This document shows, piece after piece, positions 8,248 to 16,215 of a stretch of 64,000 bases of DNA. Source of the DNA: Terriglobia bacterium. GTDB taxonomy: Bacteria; Acidobacteriota; Terriglobia; Acidiferrales; UBA7541. The translations under genes and the position numbers were made by a program. Location: NCBI GenBank assembly GCA_020072785.1, contig JAIQGG010000005.1, positions 118,181 through 182,180 on the forward strand, written 5' to 3'. The first letter of the stretch is position 1; the number at the start of each line of letters is the position of its first letter. The notes under the pieces are model-generated. The model was not told the DNA's origin, searched no databases, and saw only the letters and a program-made list of their open reading frames with translations.

Positions 8248-9045
8248 CTATTCATCGCAAATCGGATTTCGCAGCGTGCCCACACCTTCCACGCTGACCT
8301 CCACCACATCGCCGGAGACGACCGCCCCGACTCCCTGGGGTGTGCCGGTGGCGATCAAGTCGCCGGGAAGAAGCGTCATGACCTCGGCAATAAAGCGGAT
8401 GATGGCATCGAGCGGAAAGATTAAATCCCGGGTATTGCCCTGCTGGCGCACTTCCCCATTCACGCGCGTTTCCACGCCCACGCCGGCCCAGGGATCCAGA
8501 TGTTCCGTCACCAGCGGCCCCACTGGACAGAACGTGTCGAAGCCCTTGGCGCGCGCCCATTGCCCGTCAACGTCTTGCAGGTCCCGCGCGCTGAAATCGT
8601 TCAATGCCGTGTAGCCCAGGATATAGGGACGCACGTTCTCGTCTCCGGCCAGTTTGCGGCAGCGCTTCCCGATCACCACGCCCAGTTCTCCTTCGTAATG
8701 CGTGCGCCGGGAGCTTTTCGGGCGAAGAATGGTTTCTCCCGTGGCCAGCAGCGAAGAGGGCGGTTTGAAAAAAATCAGCGGCTGTTTGGGAACTTGATGG
8801 CCCATTTCTACGGCATGCCCGCGATAGTTCCGGCCCACGCAGACGATCTTCGAAGGGCGCACCGGGGCGAGGAGTTTCGCTTCGCTTAGAGGCAGATGGG
8901 CCATATGCCTGGAGGGAACATTTTCCACCCCTCCATTCTCTTCGGGAGCAGCCAGCAGCAAACGGGTAATGACGTCTTTGCCTGCGAGGGTTTCGACGAG
9001 TCCGTACTGAGCCTGGCCTTCGAATTGGAACCGGCAATATTTCAT
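8248..9045 (-). CDS. Fumarylacetoacetate hydrolase (FAH) family protein
   Basis: The family hydrolyses or isomerises beta-diketo or 2-oxo acids with a divalent metal. The 265-residue protein has metal ligands E118 and E120 in HYEGELGVVIG and D150 in ALNDFSARD, and a lysine in RAKGFDTFCPVGP (about 165-177). The ATG at 9045 is preferred to a GTG two codons earlier because AGGGG lies 5 nt upstream of it. It follows the split UxaA genes by about 95 nt on the same strand. Possible activities include 2-oxohept-4-ene-dioate isomerase, acylpyruvase or a sugar-acid 2-keto-3-deoxy dehydratase/hydrolase; sequence alone does not choose. Confidence 0.85.
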   Translation of the reverse strand: MKYCRFQFEGQAQYGLVETLAGKDVITRLLLAAPEENGGVENVPSRHMAHLPLSEAKLLAPVRPSKIVCVGRNYRGHAVEMGHQVPKQPLIFFKPPSSLLATGETILRPKSSRRTHYEGELGVVIGKRCRKLAGDENVRPYILGYTALNDFSARDLQDVDGQWARAKGFDTFCPVGPLVTEHLDPWAGVGVETRVNGEVRQQGNTRDLIFPLDAIIRFIAEVMTLLPGDLIATGTPQGVGAVVSGDVVEVSVEGVGTLRNPICDE

Positions 9046-9140
9046 GGACACCCCTCACTTGTCGTCAGGACGCAGCCGGAAAACGCGAATTCGGGCGGCG
9101 TCCACGCGGCCGCCGCCCGAATTCGCCAGAAACAAGGGCT

Positions 9141-10310
9141 TCAGGCGCTCTGGTAGAGCTTGGTGAGCACGAACTCGCGGTGCCCCAGGGCTTCGGCGCA
9201 GGTGAGCCGGCCGTTGCAGGTGCGGATCATGATTTCGATCAGCCGGTCACCGGCCTCGTCGAGCGTCATCTCCCGCCGCAGAATCCCGGAGACGTCCAGG
9301 TCGATATGCTCGCCCATGGTACGCGCGGTCCTGGGATTGGCGGTCAGCTTGATGACCGGCTCGATGGGATTACCGATGACGTTGCCCTGCCCGGTGGGAA
9401 AGAGATGCACCACGAACCCGGCGGCCGACTGCAGGGTTATGCACTCCGCCGCCGCCGAAGAGGTGTCCATGTAATACAGCCCAGCGCCCTTGGCCGGCGC
9501 CTCGGCTGGATTCAGCACGTCGATATACTTCGTCTTTCTGCCGATTTTCGCCAGATTGCCGAAGGCTTTCTCCTCGATGGTCGTCAGGCCGCCCGCGATA
9601 TTCCCTCTCGTCGGCTGCGAGTCCGAAAGGTCGCTGGTCTTATACCGGTTGATGACTTCCTGGTAGGCATCGAAAACCTGCATGAAGCGCTTGCCTACCT
9701 CCGGGGTAGAGGCACGGCTGGCGCAGACCTTCTCGGCTCCGGTGAGTTCGGAAGTTTCCCCGAAGCAGGTGGTGGCGCCCAGCGGATCCAGCTTGTCGAT
9801 CAAATTTCCCACGGTCGGACAGGAAGCTAGGCCCGAAGTGGTGTCGCTCTCCCCGCATTTCACCGAAATGAAGAGTTCCTCGATCGAACAGACTTCGCGC
9901 TGCTTCTCCGAAGCCCACTGCACGAACTCCTTCGCCTTGCGCGAAGCCGAAGCGATAGTGCTGATGTCTCCGTTGCACTCGATCGCAAAACCCGCCACCG
10001 GCTTGCCGGTCTTGGCGATGCCGTCGATGATGCGGCCTGTCCAGCTGGGCTCGATGCCGATGACCACGCAAGCTGCGACGTTCGGATTGGAACCCATCCC
10101 GATCAGCGTGCGAAAGAACAGCTCGAGGTCCTCCCCGAACTGCAGGCGGCCGTAGGCGTGCGGAAGCGCCAAGGCGCCCTTGATATTGTTTGCAACCGCT
10201 TCCGCGGCCGCATTCGAAAGATCATCGAGTGGCAGAATGACAACATGATTGCGGATTCCAACCCGGCCGTTTTCGCGGCGATAGCCAAAAAACTGATAGC
10301 GACCCATCAT
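9141..10310 (-). CDS. UxaA/SuyB-type lyase, large subunit
   Basis: Large catalytic half of the altronate/galactarate dehydratase family; in sulfolactate sulfo-lyase the same half is SuyB. About 389 residues, beginning [18 protein letters not shown]. Cysteines that may contribute to a metal or Fe-S site occur in [17 protein letters not shown] and [13 protein letters not shown]. The first ATG overlaps the stop of the small subunit (TAATG), and GGTGG lies just upstream, so the two are translationally coupled. Substrate candidates are a hexaric or hexonic acid, or sulfolactate; family assignment is firm and substrate is open. Confidence 0.82.
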   Translation of the reverse strand: MMGRYQFFGYRRENGRVGIRNHVVILPLDDLSNAAAEAVANNIKGALALPHAYGRLQFGEDLELFFRTLIGMGSNPNVAACVVIGIEPSWTGRIIDGIAKTGKPVAGFAIECNGDISTIASASRKAKEFVQWASEKQREVCSIEELFISVKCGESDTTSGLASCPTVGNLIDKLDPLGATTCFGETSELTGAEKVCASRASTPEVGKRFMQVFDAYQEVINRYKTSDLSDSQPTRGNIAGGLTTIEEKAFGNLAKIGRKTKYIDVLNPAEAPAKGAGLYYMDTSSAAAECITLQSAAGFVVHLFPTGQGNVIGNPIEPVIKLTANPRTARTMGEHIDLDVSGILRREMTLDEAGDRLIEIMIRTCNGRLTCAEALGHREFVLTKLYQSA

Positions 10311-10594
10311 TACCACCTTTTCGTCTTGAGATTATGAACGTGCACGTGCCGTCCCTTGCCGACCTCCGCCACAATCCGGCCGACGTCATGGCCGTATTTC
10401 AGGACGGTGTCCCCCGTTTTGAGATCCCGGAGCGCGATCTTGTGGCCCAGAGGCACCGCATCCAGAGCCTGGAGCGTAATCGTCTCGTTGGTCTCCATGA
10501 TCCAGCCGGTTACATCCTTGCCCGGCTGCACATCTTCCACAACCACGACGCCGACCGTATCGGCCTTGTCGTGAACGATAAAGTGAGTGGCCAT
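10310..10594 (-). CDS. UxaA/SuyA-type lyase, small SAF-domain subunit
   Basis: A 94-residue protein corresponding to the N-terminal SAF domain of altronate dehydratase, encoded separately as in SuyA. Family features are the histidine-containing start [16 protein letters not shown] and the segments [16 protein letters not shown] and [14 protein letters not shown] lies 6 nt before the ATG. It is 42 nt downstream of GntR-2 and overlaps the large subunit, forming a GntR-2/small/large/FAH operon. Confidence 0.82.
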   Translation of the reverse strand: MATHFIVHDKADTVGVVVVEDVQPGKDVTGWIMETNETITLQALDAVPLGHKIALRDLKTGDTVLKYGHDVGRIVAEVGKGRHVHVHNLKTKRW

Positions 10595-10636
10595 GCTTTT
10601 CTCCTGAATAAATTCGTAAAACGGTCGCCGGCCCGG

Positions 10637-11359
10637 TCAGCGGCCTTCGGTGCTGGCCAGCAGGCGCATGATTTCGGTGGCGGCTTTGGTCGCCTCATCC
10701 CGCATGAGTTTCTCGGCAAGCTCCGCTTGGCGCTTCTTGATGGCCTCCAGCATGCTGCGCAACCCTCCGATGCTCTCTTTCCAGCGCTCCGCGGTGCGCT
10801 TGGGATGCCCCAGGCCCAGGGCGCGCCAGCGCCAGATGCGCACGTGCAGCGTGCCGATCATGGAGGAAAGCGTCTCGCTCCCCGCCCCTTCAAACAGGAC
10901 GTCGTAAAAAATGTTCTTGCTTGCCAGGATCTGCGCGGGATCGCCGCTCTTGTAGGCCTTCTCCGTGGCGTTGAGCTCCTGCTCCAACTTTTCCACCTGC
11001 GCTGCGTCCGCATTCTGGACGAACAAGCGGGCCGCCAATCCCTCGAGCACGGCGCGGATGGCATAGAGATCTTTGGCTTCCGCTAACGTGAGTTCGCGCA
11101 CCACCGGTCCCTTGTTGGGAATGATGGCGATCAGCCCTTCGGTTTCCAATTGGCGCAGTGCTTCGCGGATGACCGTGCGGGAGACCCCCATCATGCTGAT
11201 GAGTTCACGCTCGACAAGGCGCGAGCCAGGCGCCAGGCGCCCGGAGATGATAGACTGGCGCAGTTCATCCAGAACTTGCCGGCGCAAGGGCGCGGCAAGC
11301 TTGCGAATCACCGGAAGAACCGCCCCGGTAGCGGCTATAATGCTTGACTGTCGCATCAT
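10637..11359 (-). CDS. GntR-family transcriptional regulator, FCD subfamily (GntR-2)
   Basis: A 240-residue regulator with a winged-helix domain (about 25-90, including ERELISMMGVSRTVIREAL) and a helical FCD ligand-binding domain. It is divergent from the Gfo/Idh-creatininase-cupin-DctA operon and first in its own operon with the split lyase. An inverted repeat CATCATAC-N9-GTATGATG covers its start codon and the -10 of the divergent promoter, so it probably controls both arms in response to a substrate-derived acid. Confidence 0.88.
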   Translation of the reverse strand: MMRQSSIIAATGAVLPVIRKLAAPLRRQVLDELRQSIISGRLAPGSRLVERELISMMGVSRTVIREALRQLETEGLIAIIPNKGPVVRELTLAEAKDLYAIRAVLEGLAARLFVQNADAAQVEKLEQELNATEKAYKSGDPAQILASKNIFYDVLFEGAGSETLSSMIGTLHVRIWRWRALGLGHPKRTAERWKESIGGLRSMLEAIKKRQAELAEKLMRDEATKAATEIMRLLASTEGR

Positions 11360-11378
11360 ACCGTACTATCGTATGATG
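11344..11378 (+). promoter_or_regulatory. Promoter of the Gfo/Idh operon with embedded GntR-2 operator
   Basis: TTGACT (11344-11349), 17 nt, TATCGT (11367-11372) reads toward the plus-strand operon. A perfect 8-bp inverted repeat CATCATAC (11354-11361) / GTATGATG (11371-11378) overlaps the spacer and -10. The same repeat covers the GntR-2 start codon on the opposite strand. Confidence 0.6.
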
Positions 11379-11447
11379 AGTTGCTGTGGATTGCAACTGT
11401 TTCTTGTGACCGTCATTCGCGTTTTTATATCCGCTGAAAGGGCAGGC

Positions 11448-12515
11448 ATGAGCTCTACTCCAGTCAAAGTCGGCATCGTCGGGCTCGGTCGCTGGGCCAA
11501 AGTACTTACCCGCGCTGCCAGCACATCCCAGCAACTAAAAATCGTTGCCGGTTTCAGCCGCTCCGAAGAAAAGCGTCTGGCCTTCCAGCAGGAAATGGGC
11601 GTTCCCGCGGCCCCGGACATGAATTCCCTGCTCTCGAACCCCGAGATCAAAGGTGTCATTCTCACCGTCCCCAACGAACAGCACCTGCCCGTTGCGACCG
11701 AGGTAGCCAAGGCCGGCAAGCACGTGTACACCGAGAAACCCATCGCCAGCACCCTCGAAGACGGTCTGGAGATCGCCGCCCTGCAGCAGAAATACGGTAT
11801 CACCGTTACCGTGGGTCATAGCGCACGGCTGATGGCCGGCATGCGCAAGATCCGCGAAGCCATCGACAGCGGCGAGCTGGGCCGCCTGGCCTTTCTCGAA
11901 GCCAATTTTTCCAACGAGCGCGCCCTGGAGCTGACGCCGAAAACCTGGCGCTGGTACAAGGCCAAGGCGCCCGGCGGACCCTTGTCCCAGTTGGCGATCC
12001 ACATGTTCGACGTGCTGCACTATCTCGGCGGTGAAATCACCGAGGCCAGCTCCATGGCCTCCAAGCTTTCGCCGGTCGGCGCGGAAGTGGACGATCAGTC
12101 CATGACGCTGCTCAAGTTCAGCGATGGCAAGGTCGGCTATGTGGGTTCCTGCTGGACCTCCCCCGGCGTCTTCGCCGTGCGCGTCTTCGGTTCCAAGGGC
12201 CTGATGCATTATGAGATCGACTTCGGCACCTGGGATACCCCGGACAAACTGCACGAGACCTCGACCCTCTACATCCAGCGCGGCAAGGACGGCTACGCCA
12301 AGCGTCAGGAGCTGAAGGTCCCGCAGAGCGATATGTTTCGGACGGAGCTGGAAATGTTTGCGGAAAGCTGCCGCAGCGGAAAGCCGGGCGAACTTACCGC
12401 GGAGAACGGCAATATCGCCGTCGCTGTCGTCAATGCCGCCCTGCGCTCGCTTGAAAAGAACGGCCAGTACGTGCGCGTCGCCGACATCCTCGCAGAAGCG
12501 CGCAAGAGCCGCTGA
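11448..12515 (+). CDS. Gfo/Idh/MocA-family NAD(P)-dependent oxidoreductase
   Basis: Family enzymes oxidise or reduce sugars, inositols and related hydroxy compounds. The 355-residue protein starts MSSTPVKVGIVGLGRWAKV, giving the Rossmann motif GLGRWA near residues 11-16, and keeps the EKP motif (VYTEKPIAST) with its catalytic lysine. I choose the ATG at 11448, after AAAGGGCAGG, since upstream in-frame sequence runs through the promoter and operator. It is the first gene of a tight plus-strand operon through the DctA gene. Substrate unknown. Confidence 0.85.
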   Translation: MSSTPVKVGIVGLGRWAKVLTRAASTSQQLKIVAGFSRSEEKRLAFQQEMGVPAAPDMNSLLSNPEIKGVILTVPNEQHLPVATEVAKAGKHVYTEKPIASTLEDGLEIAALQQKYGITVTVGHSARLMAGMRKIREAIDSGELGRLAFLEANFSNERALELTPKTWRWYKAKAPGGPLSQLAIHMFDVLHYLGGEITEASSMASKLSPVGAEVDDQSMTLLKFSDGKVGYVGSCWTSPGVFAVRVFGSKGLMHYEIDFGTWDTPDKLHETSTLYIQRGKDGYAKRQELKVPQSDMFRTELEMFAESCRSGKPGELTAENGNIAVAVVNAALRSLEKNGQYVRVADILAEARKSR

Positions 12516-12529
12516 TAGGAGCCGTCCCT

Positions 12530-13321
12530 GTGCCGAGCCGCTACTTCATCGACCTGACGCAGCCGGAAATCGCCGCGCAGTTCAAGCGTCACCCGCTCGT
12601 GATTCTACCGGCCGGCAGCGTCGAACAGCACGGCCCGCATCTGCCAACCGGCACCGACACCTATGCCGCGCAGGTGATCGGCCATGCCGTGGCGGAACGC
12701 ATGGACGGTGTGGTGTTGCCCGGCACTCCCCTGGGCGTCACCCCGATGCACATGCCGTACGAGGGCACGATCACGCTTTCGCCGGACACCTACATGCGCG
12801 TGGTCACCGAAACCTGTGTCTCCACGGCCAGGCACGGCGCGAAATATCTGCTGATTCTCAACTGGCACGAAGGCAACATCTCTTCTCTGGGCATCGCCGC
12901 CGAAGCCCTGCACCGCGAGCATGGCATGACCGTGCTTACCGTGCAGGCCTGCTACGTCGCGGCGGAGATGTTCGGTCCCGAATGCAATGGCCTGACCCAT
13001 GGCGGCGAGATCGAAGCGCTTGCCGTCCTCGCTTACCGCCCGGATCTCGTGCATCTCGACCGCATTGATTATTCCTCCGACGCGCAGCAGGCCAGCAAGA
13101 TGGACAAGCTGCGCCGCACGAGCAGCTATCAGCCGGTTTTGACCGATATCCGTTCCATCGCGCCGACCGGCTGGTACGGCAGCCCGCAGCACGCCACGGC
13201 GGAAAAGGGCGTGCGCATGCTCCATGCTATCGCCGGCGCCATCGCCAGGGAAGCCACCGAGATCTTCCGGCAACTGGACCTGGTCCAGGGCGGCGTCGCC
13301 GAAATCAAGCAGTTGCGGTAA
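12530..13321 (+). CDS. Creatininase-family amidohydrolase
   Basis: The family (creatininase, FAPy deformylase, MftE peptidase) uses a binuclear metal site to open cyclic or linear amides. The 263-residue protein keeps the ligand string E-H-D in GSVEQHGPHLPTGTD and the later HGGEIEAL. The glycine-rich NGHGGN is NWHEGN here. The GTG start at 12530 is supported by AGGAG 7 nt upstream. It is 14 nt downstream of the Gfo/Idh gene, implying a nitrogen-containing or lactam/lactone intermediate, which is inference. Confidence 0.85.
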   Translation: MPSRYFIDLTQPEIAAQFKRHPLVILPAGSVEQHGPHLPTGTDTYAAQVIGHAVAERMDGVVLPGTPLGVTPMHMPYEGTITLSPDTYMRVVTETCVSTARHGAKYLLILNWHEGNISSLGIAAEALHREHGMTVLTVQACYVAAEMFGPECNGLTHGGEIEALAVLAYRPDLVHLDRIDYSSDAQQASKMDKLRRTSSYQPVLTDIRSIAPTGWYGSPQHATAEKGVRMLHAIAGAIAREATEIFRQLDLVQGGVAEIKQLR

Positions 13322-13329
13322 GGACAGGC

Positions 13330-13728
13330 ATGGCGCGCGTGTTCACGCAAGCGGAAGCAAAACGGCTCGGCCTCGCCGGGCGCAAGTCCCTGGAGATCGT
13401 CTCCGGCGCGCAAGGCGCGCGCGGCGTGACTCTCCGGCTCGTCGAGATTCCCGTATCCGGGCTGGAGGAGACGGCTCGCGGCCCGCATCAGCATAGCGAT
13501 TTCGAGGAATGTATCTTCGTGCTTTCCGGCCAGGGCACGACCTTTGCGGAAAGCGGCGAGTTTCCGCTCCTGCCCGGGGACACCATTCTGATGCCTCCCG
13601 GGGAAAAGCACGTGACACGCAATACCGGCACGGAACCGCTTCGCCTCCTGTGTTTCTTTCCGGTTGCCGATATCACCGGCGGCACCCACGAACGCCCGGT
13701 CCCTCCCCAGGCGGCGAAAAAACCATGA
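13330..13728 (+). CDS. Small cupin-domain protein
   Basis: A single-domain cupin of 132 residues. The first cupin motif is visible as GPHQHSDFEECIFVLSGQG (metal-binding His/His/Glu) and the second as PGDTILMPPGEKHVT with a later His. It could be a sugar-acid isomerase, an oxygenase-like enzyme or a binding protein. It begins 8 nt after the creatininase gene and overlaps the next gene by ATGA, so it is co-translated within the catabolic operon. Confidence 0.8.
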   Translation: MARVFTQAEAKRLGLAGRKSLEIVSGAQGARGVTLRLVEIPVSGLEETARGPHQHSDFEECIFVLSGQGTTFAESGEFPLLPGDTILMPPGEKHVTRNTGTEPLRLLCFFPVADITGGTHERPVPPQAAKKP

Positions 13729-14705
13729 CCATTGACGTCCTCTGTTTGCGCCCCCTGGCCGACTTCGAACGCGTGGGCGTGCTGCCCCCGCCGCCGCTCC
13801 GCGTCGCCTACCGCTCCTTGAACGACGCCGATGTGCCGGCGCTGATGCAGTCCGCCCGCGCGCTGGTGATTCCCGCGGTCGGCCCGCCGATTCCCCCTGC
13901 GCTATTCGAAGGCACGGCCCTGAAACTTGTGCAGGTCACCGGCGCGGGGCTCGACCGCCTCGACCAGGCCACGCTCAAGCGCCTGGGCATTCCGGTGGCC
14001 AATGTCCCCGGCGGCAGCAATGGCGCCGTGGCGGAATACGCGGTCACCACCGCTTCCCTTCTTCTGCGCCGTTTTGTCTGGGCCGATGCCGAAATCCGCA
14101 GCGGAAACTACGCCGCTTACCGCGCACGGCTGCTGGCCGCCAACGTCGCCGGCCTCGACGGCCTGCTCGTCGGGGTAGTCGGCCTGGGCATTATCGGGCT
14201 GGCGGTGGCCCAGCGATTTCACGCCATGGGCTGCCGCATCTGCTATTTCGATCCTGCGCCCCGCGACCCGCAGGCCGCCCAGGCGCTCGCGGCGCAGTCG
14301 CTTTCTCTCGATGAGTTGCTGAAAACCGCGGACGTGGTCACCCTGCACGTGCCGCTGCTCCCCGCGACTCAGGGGCTCATTGGCGACCGCCAGCTCGCGG
14401 AGATGAAACCGGGAGCGGTGCTGATTCAAGCCTCGCGTGGCGGCATCATCGACGAAGCCGCTCTTGCCAGGCATCTCCAGACCGGGCATATTGGCGGCGC
14501 CGCCATCGACGTCTACTCGAGCGAACCGCCGGCAGCCGGCCATCCGCTGCTCACGCTCCAGGGAGACGCCGCGCGGCGGCTCGTCTTCACGCCGCACATC
14601 GCCGGCGTCACGCGCCAGGCCACCACATTTTTGTGCCGCTCCGCCTGGCGCAATATCCAGCGCGTGCTCCTCGAAAACGAGCCGCCGCTGGACCGCGCCT
14701 ACTGA
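13725..14705 (+). CDS. D-isomer-specific 2-hydroxyacid dehydrogenase (phosphoglycerate-dehydrogenase-like)
   Basis: NAD(P)-dependent oxidation of a 2-hydroxyacid or reduction of a 2-oxoacid. From the ATG at 13725 (overlapping the cupin stop) the protein has 326 residues. Visible elements are the Rossmann motif GVVGLGIIGLAVAQ (about 148-161), the catalytic Arg in LIQASRGGIIDEAAL and the catalytic His in FTPHIAGVT. The absence of a C-terminal ACT domain argues against biosynthetic SerA. The product could feed the dicarboxylate or pyruvate pool. Confidence 0.88.
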   Translation: MTIDVLCLRPLADFERVGVLPPPPLRVAYRSLNDADVPALMQSARALVIPAVGPPIPPALFEGTALKLVQVTGAGLDRLDQATLKRLGIPVANVPGGSNGAVAEYAVTTASLLLRRFVWADAEIRSGNYAAYRARLLAANVAGLDGLLVGVVGLGIIGLAVAQRFHAMGCRICYFDPAPRDPQAAQALAAQSLSLDELLKTADVVTLHVPLLPATQGLIGDRQLAEMKPGAVLIQASRGGIIDEAALARHLQTGHIGGAAIDVYSSEPPAAGHPLLTLQGDAARRLVFTPHIAGVTRQATTFLCRSAWRNIQRVLLENEPPLDRAY

Positions 14706-14771
14706 CGGCGGAAGCGGAACGATTTTCAGTTTTTAAAGTGCCCCACGCGACTCGTGGGAGAAGGGGGATTC

Positions 14772-16082
14772 ATGCCACAGCGCCGGCCCTGGTACGCCAC
14801 TCTCTATGTGCAGGTCCTCATCGCCATTGTCGCCGGCATTTTCATCGGCCGCTTTTTCCCGAAGGCCGGCATAGCGCTCAAGCCCCTGGGCGACGGATTC
14901 GTCTCGCTCATCCGTATGATGATCGCCCCGGTGATCTTCTGCGTTGTAGTGCAGGGCATTGCCTCGATGAGCGACCTAAAGAAGGTCGGCACGGTCGGCG
15001 TCAAGGCCCTCGTCTATTTCGAAGTGGTCTCAACCCTGGCGCTGATCGTCGGCATCCTGGTCGCCGAGGTTCTGCACCCTGGCAGTGGCCTCAACATCGA
15101 CCCCGCCACCCTTGATCCCAAAACGGCCGCGGGCTTCGTCACCCACGCCAAGGAGGCTGGCTTCATTGCCTTCCTCCTGGGATTTATCCCTCGCACCTTC
15201 GTGGATGCCCTGGCCGGCGGCGCCGTCCCGCAGGTTCTCCTGATCTCCATCTTGACCGGCTTCGCCATCTCCCGCATGGGCGAAGCTGGCCAGCGCGCCA
15301 CGCGCGCCATTGAGCTCGCCAACAAGGTCGTTTTTGGAATCATCCGCATCATTGTGAAGGCCGCTCCCCTCGGCGCACTCGGCGGCATGGCCTTCACCGT
15401 CGGCAGCTACGGTCTCAACTCCCTGTCCAGCCTCCTCAAGCTGATCGGAACGTTTTATCTCACCAGTATCTTGTTCATCGTGATCGTCTTCGGAGCTATC
15501 GCCTACGGGGTCGGCTTTTCCATTTTTCGCTTCCTCGCCTTCATCAAGGACGAGCTTCTCATTGTTCTCGGCACCAGTTCGTCCGAGACCGTGCTCCCGG
15601 ACATGATGCAAAAGCTGGAACGCCTGGGCGCCTCGCGCTCCGTCGTCGGTCTGGTCTTTCCGACGGGCTACGTTTTCAATACCGACGGCACCAACATCTA
15701 TCTCACGCTCGCCGTGCTTTTCCTGGCCCAGGCCACCAACACGCATCTCTCGCTGGCACAGGAAGGCGCCATCCTGCTCTTCGCCCTGATCGCCTCGAAG
15801 GGCGGCTCCGGCGTGACCGGCACCGGATTTGTTACCCTGGCCGCCATCCTCGCCGCAGTCCCCTCCATCCCCGTCCAGTCCCTGGCTATTTTGCTCGGCG
15901 TCGAAAAGTTCATGAGCGAATGCCGCGCCTTGACCAATGTCGTCGGAAACGGCGTCGCTACGCTGGTCGTCAGCCGCTGGGAAGGCGAACTCGACGTCCC
16001 CAGGATGCGCGCGATCATGGCCAACTCGGCGGATGCGCCGTCGGCGAATAATGGAGCATCCTCCGCCACCGGTCATTCCTAG
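14772..16082 (+). CDS. Dicarboxylate/amino acid:cation symporter (DctA/GltP family)
   Basis: Inner-membrane importer of C4-dicarboxylates, glutamate/aspartate or similar acids with Na+ or H+. The 436-residue protein has the hydrophobic profile of the family and its transport-core motifs: [12 protein letters not shown] (Ser-rich hairpin), [17 protein letters not shown] and [13 protein letters not shown]. The ATG at 14772 follows AGAAGGGGGATTC; an upstream GTG in frame would place that site inside the gene. It is last in the Gfo/Idh operon and so probably imports that pathway's substrate. A paralogue is at 50590-51894. Confidence 0.92.
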   Translation: MPQRRPWYATLYVQVLIAIVAGIFIGRFFPKAGIALKPLGDGFVSLIRMMIAPVIFCVVVQGIASMSDLKKVGTVGVKALVYFEVVSTLALIVGILVAEVLHPGSGLNIDPATLDPKTAAGFVTHAKEAGFIAFLLGFIPRTFVDALAGGAVPQVLLISILTGFAISRMGEAGQRATRAIELANKVVFGIIRIIVKAAPLGALGGMAFTVGSYGLNSLSSLLKLIGTFYLTSILFIVIVFGAIAYGVGFSIFRFLAFIKDELLIVLGTSSSETVLPDMMQKLERLGASRSVVGLVFPTGYVFNTDGTNIYLTLAVLFLAQATNTHLSLAQEGAILLFALIASKGGSGVTGTGFVTLAAILAAVPSIPVQSLAILLGVEKFMSECRALTNVVGNGVATLVVSRWEGELDVPRMRAIMANSADAPSANNGASSATGHS

Positions 16083-16215
16083 ACAGGGGATCCTAGAGAA
16101 CGGCAGGCATAGCCACTGCCTGTATCTGCAGCCCTCGAGGGTGTGATTCTTTGCGGAGTTTTGCCAGAGCCCGCCGCAGGACTCGGAAAGACATCTATGC
16201 GGTATGCGCTGGAGA

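Noticed and set aside
16083-16215. Weak hairpins (CAGGCA/TGCCTG near 16106 and CCCTCGAGGG near 16131) between the convergent symporter and molybdenum hydroxylase genes
   Set aside because: Stems are only 5-6 bp with no T run. They may aid termination, but the support is too thin to list as a feature.
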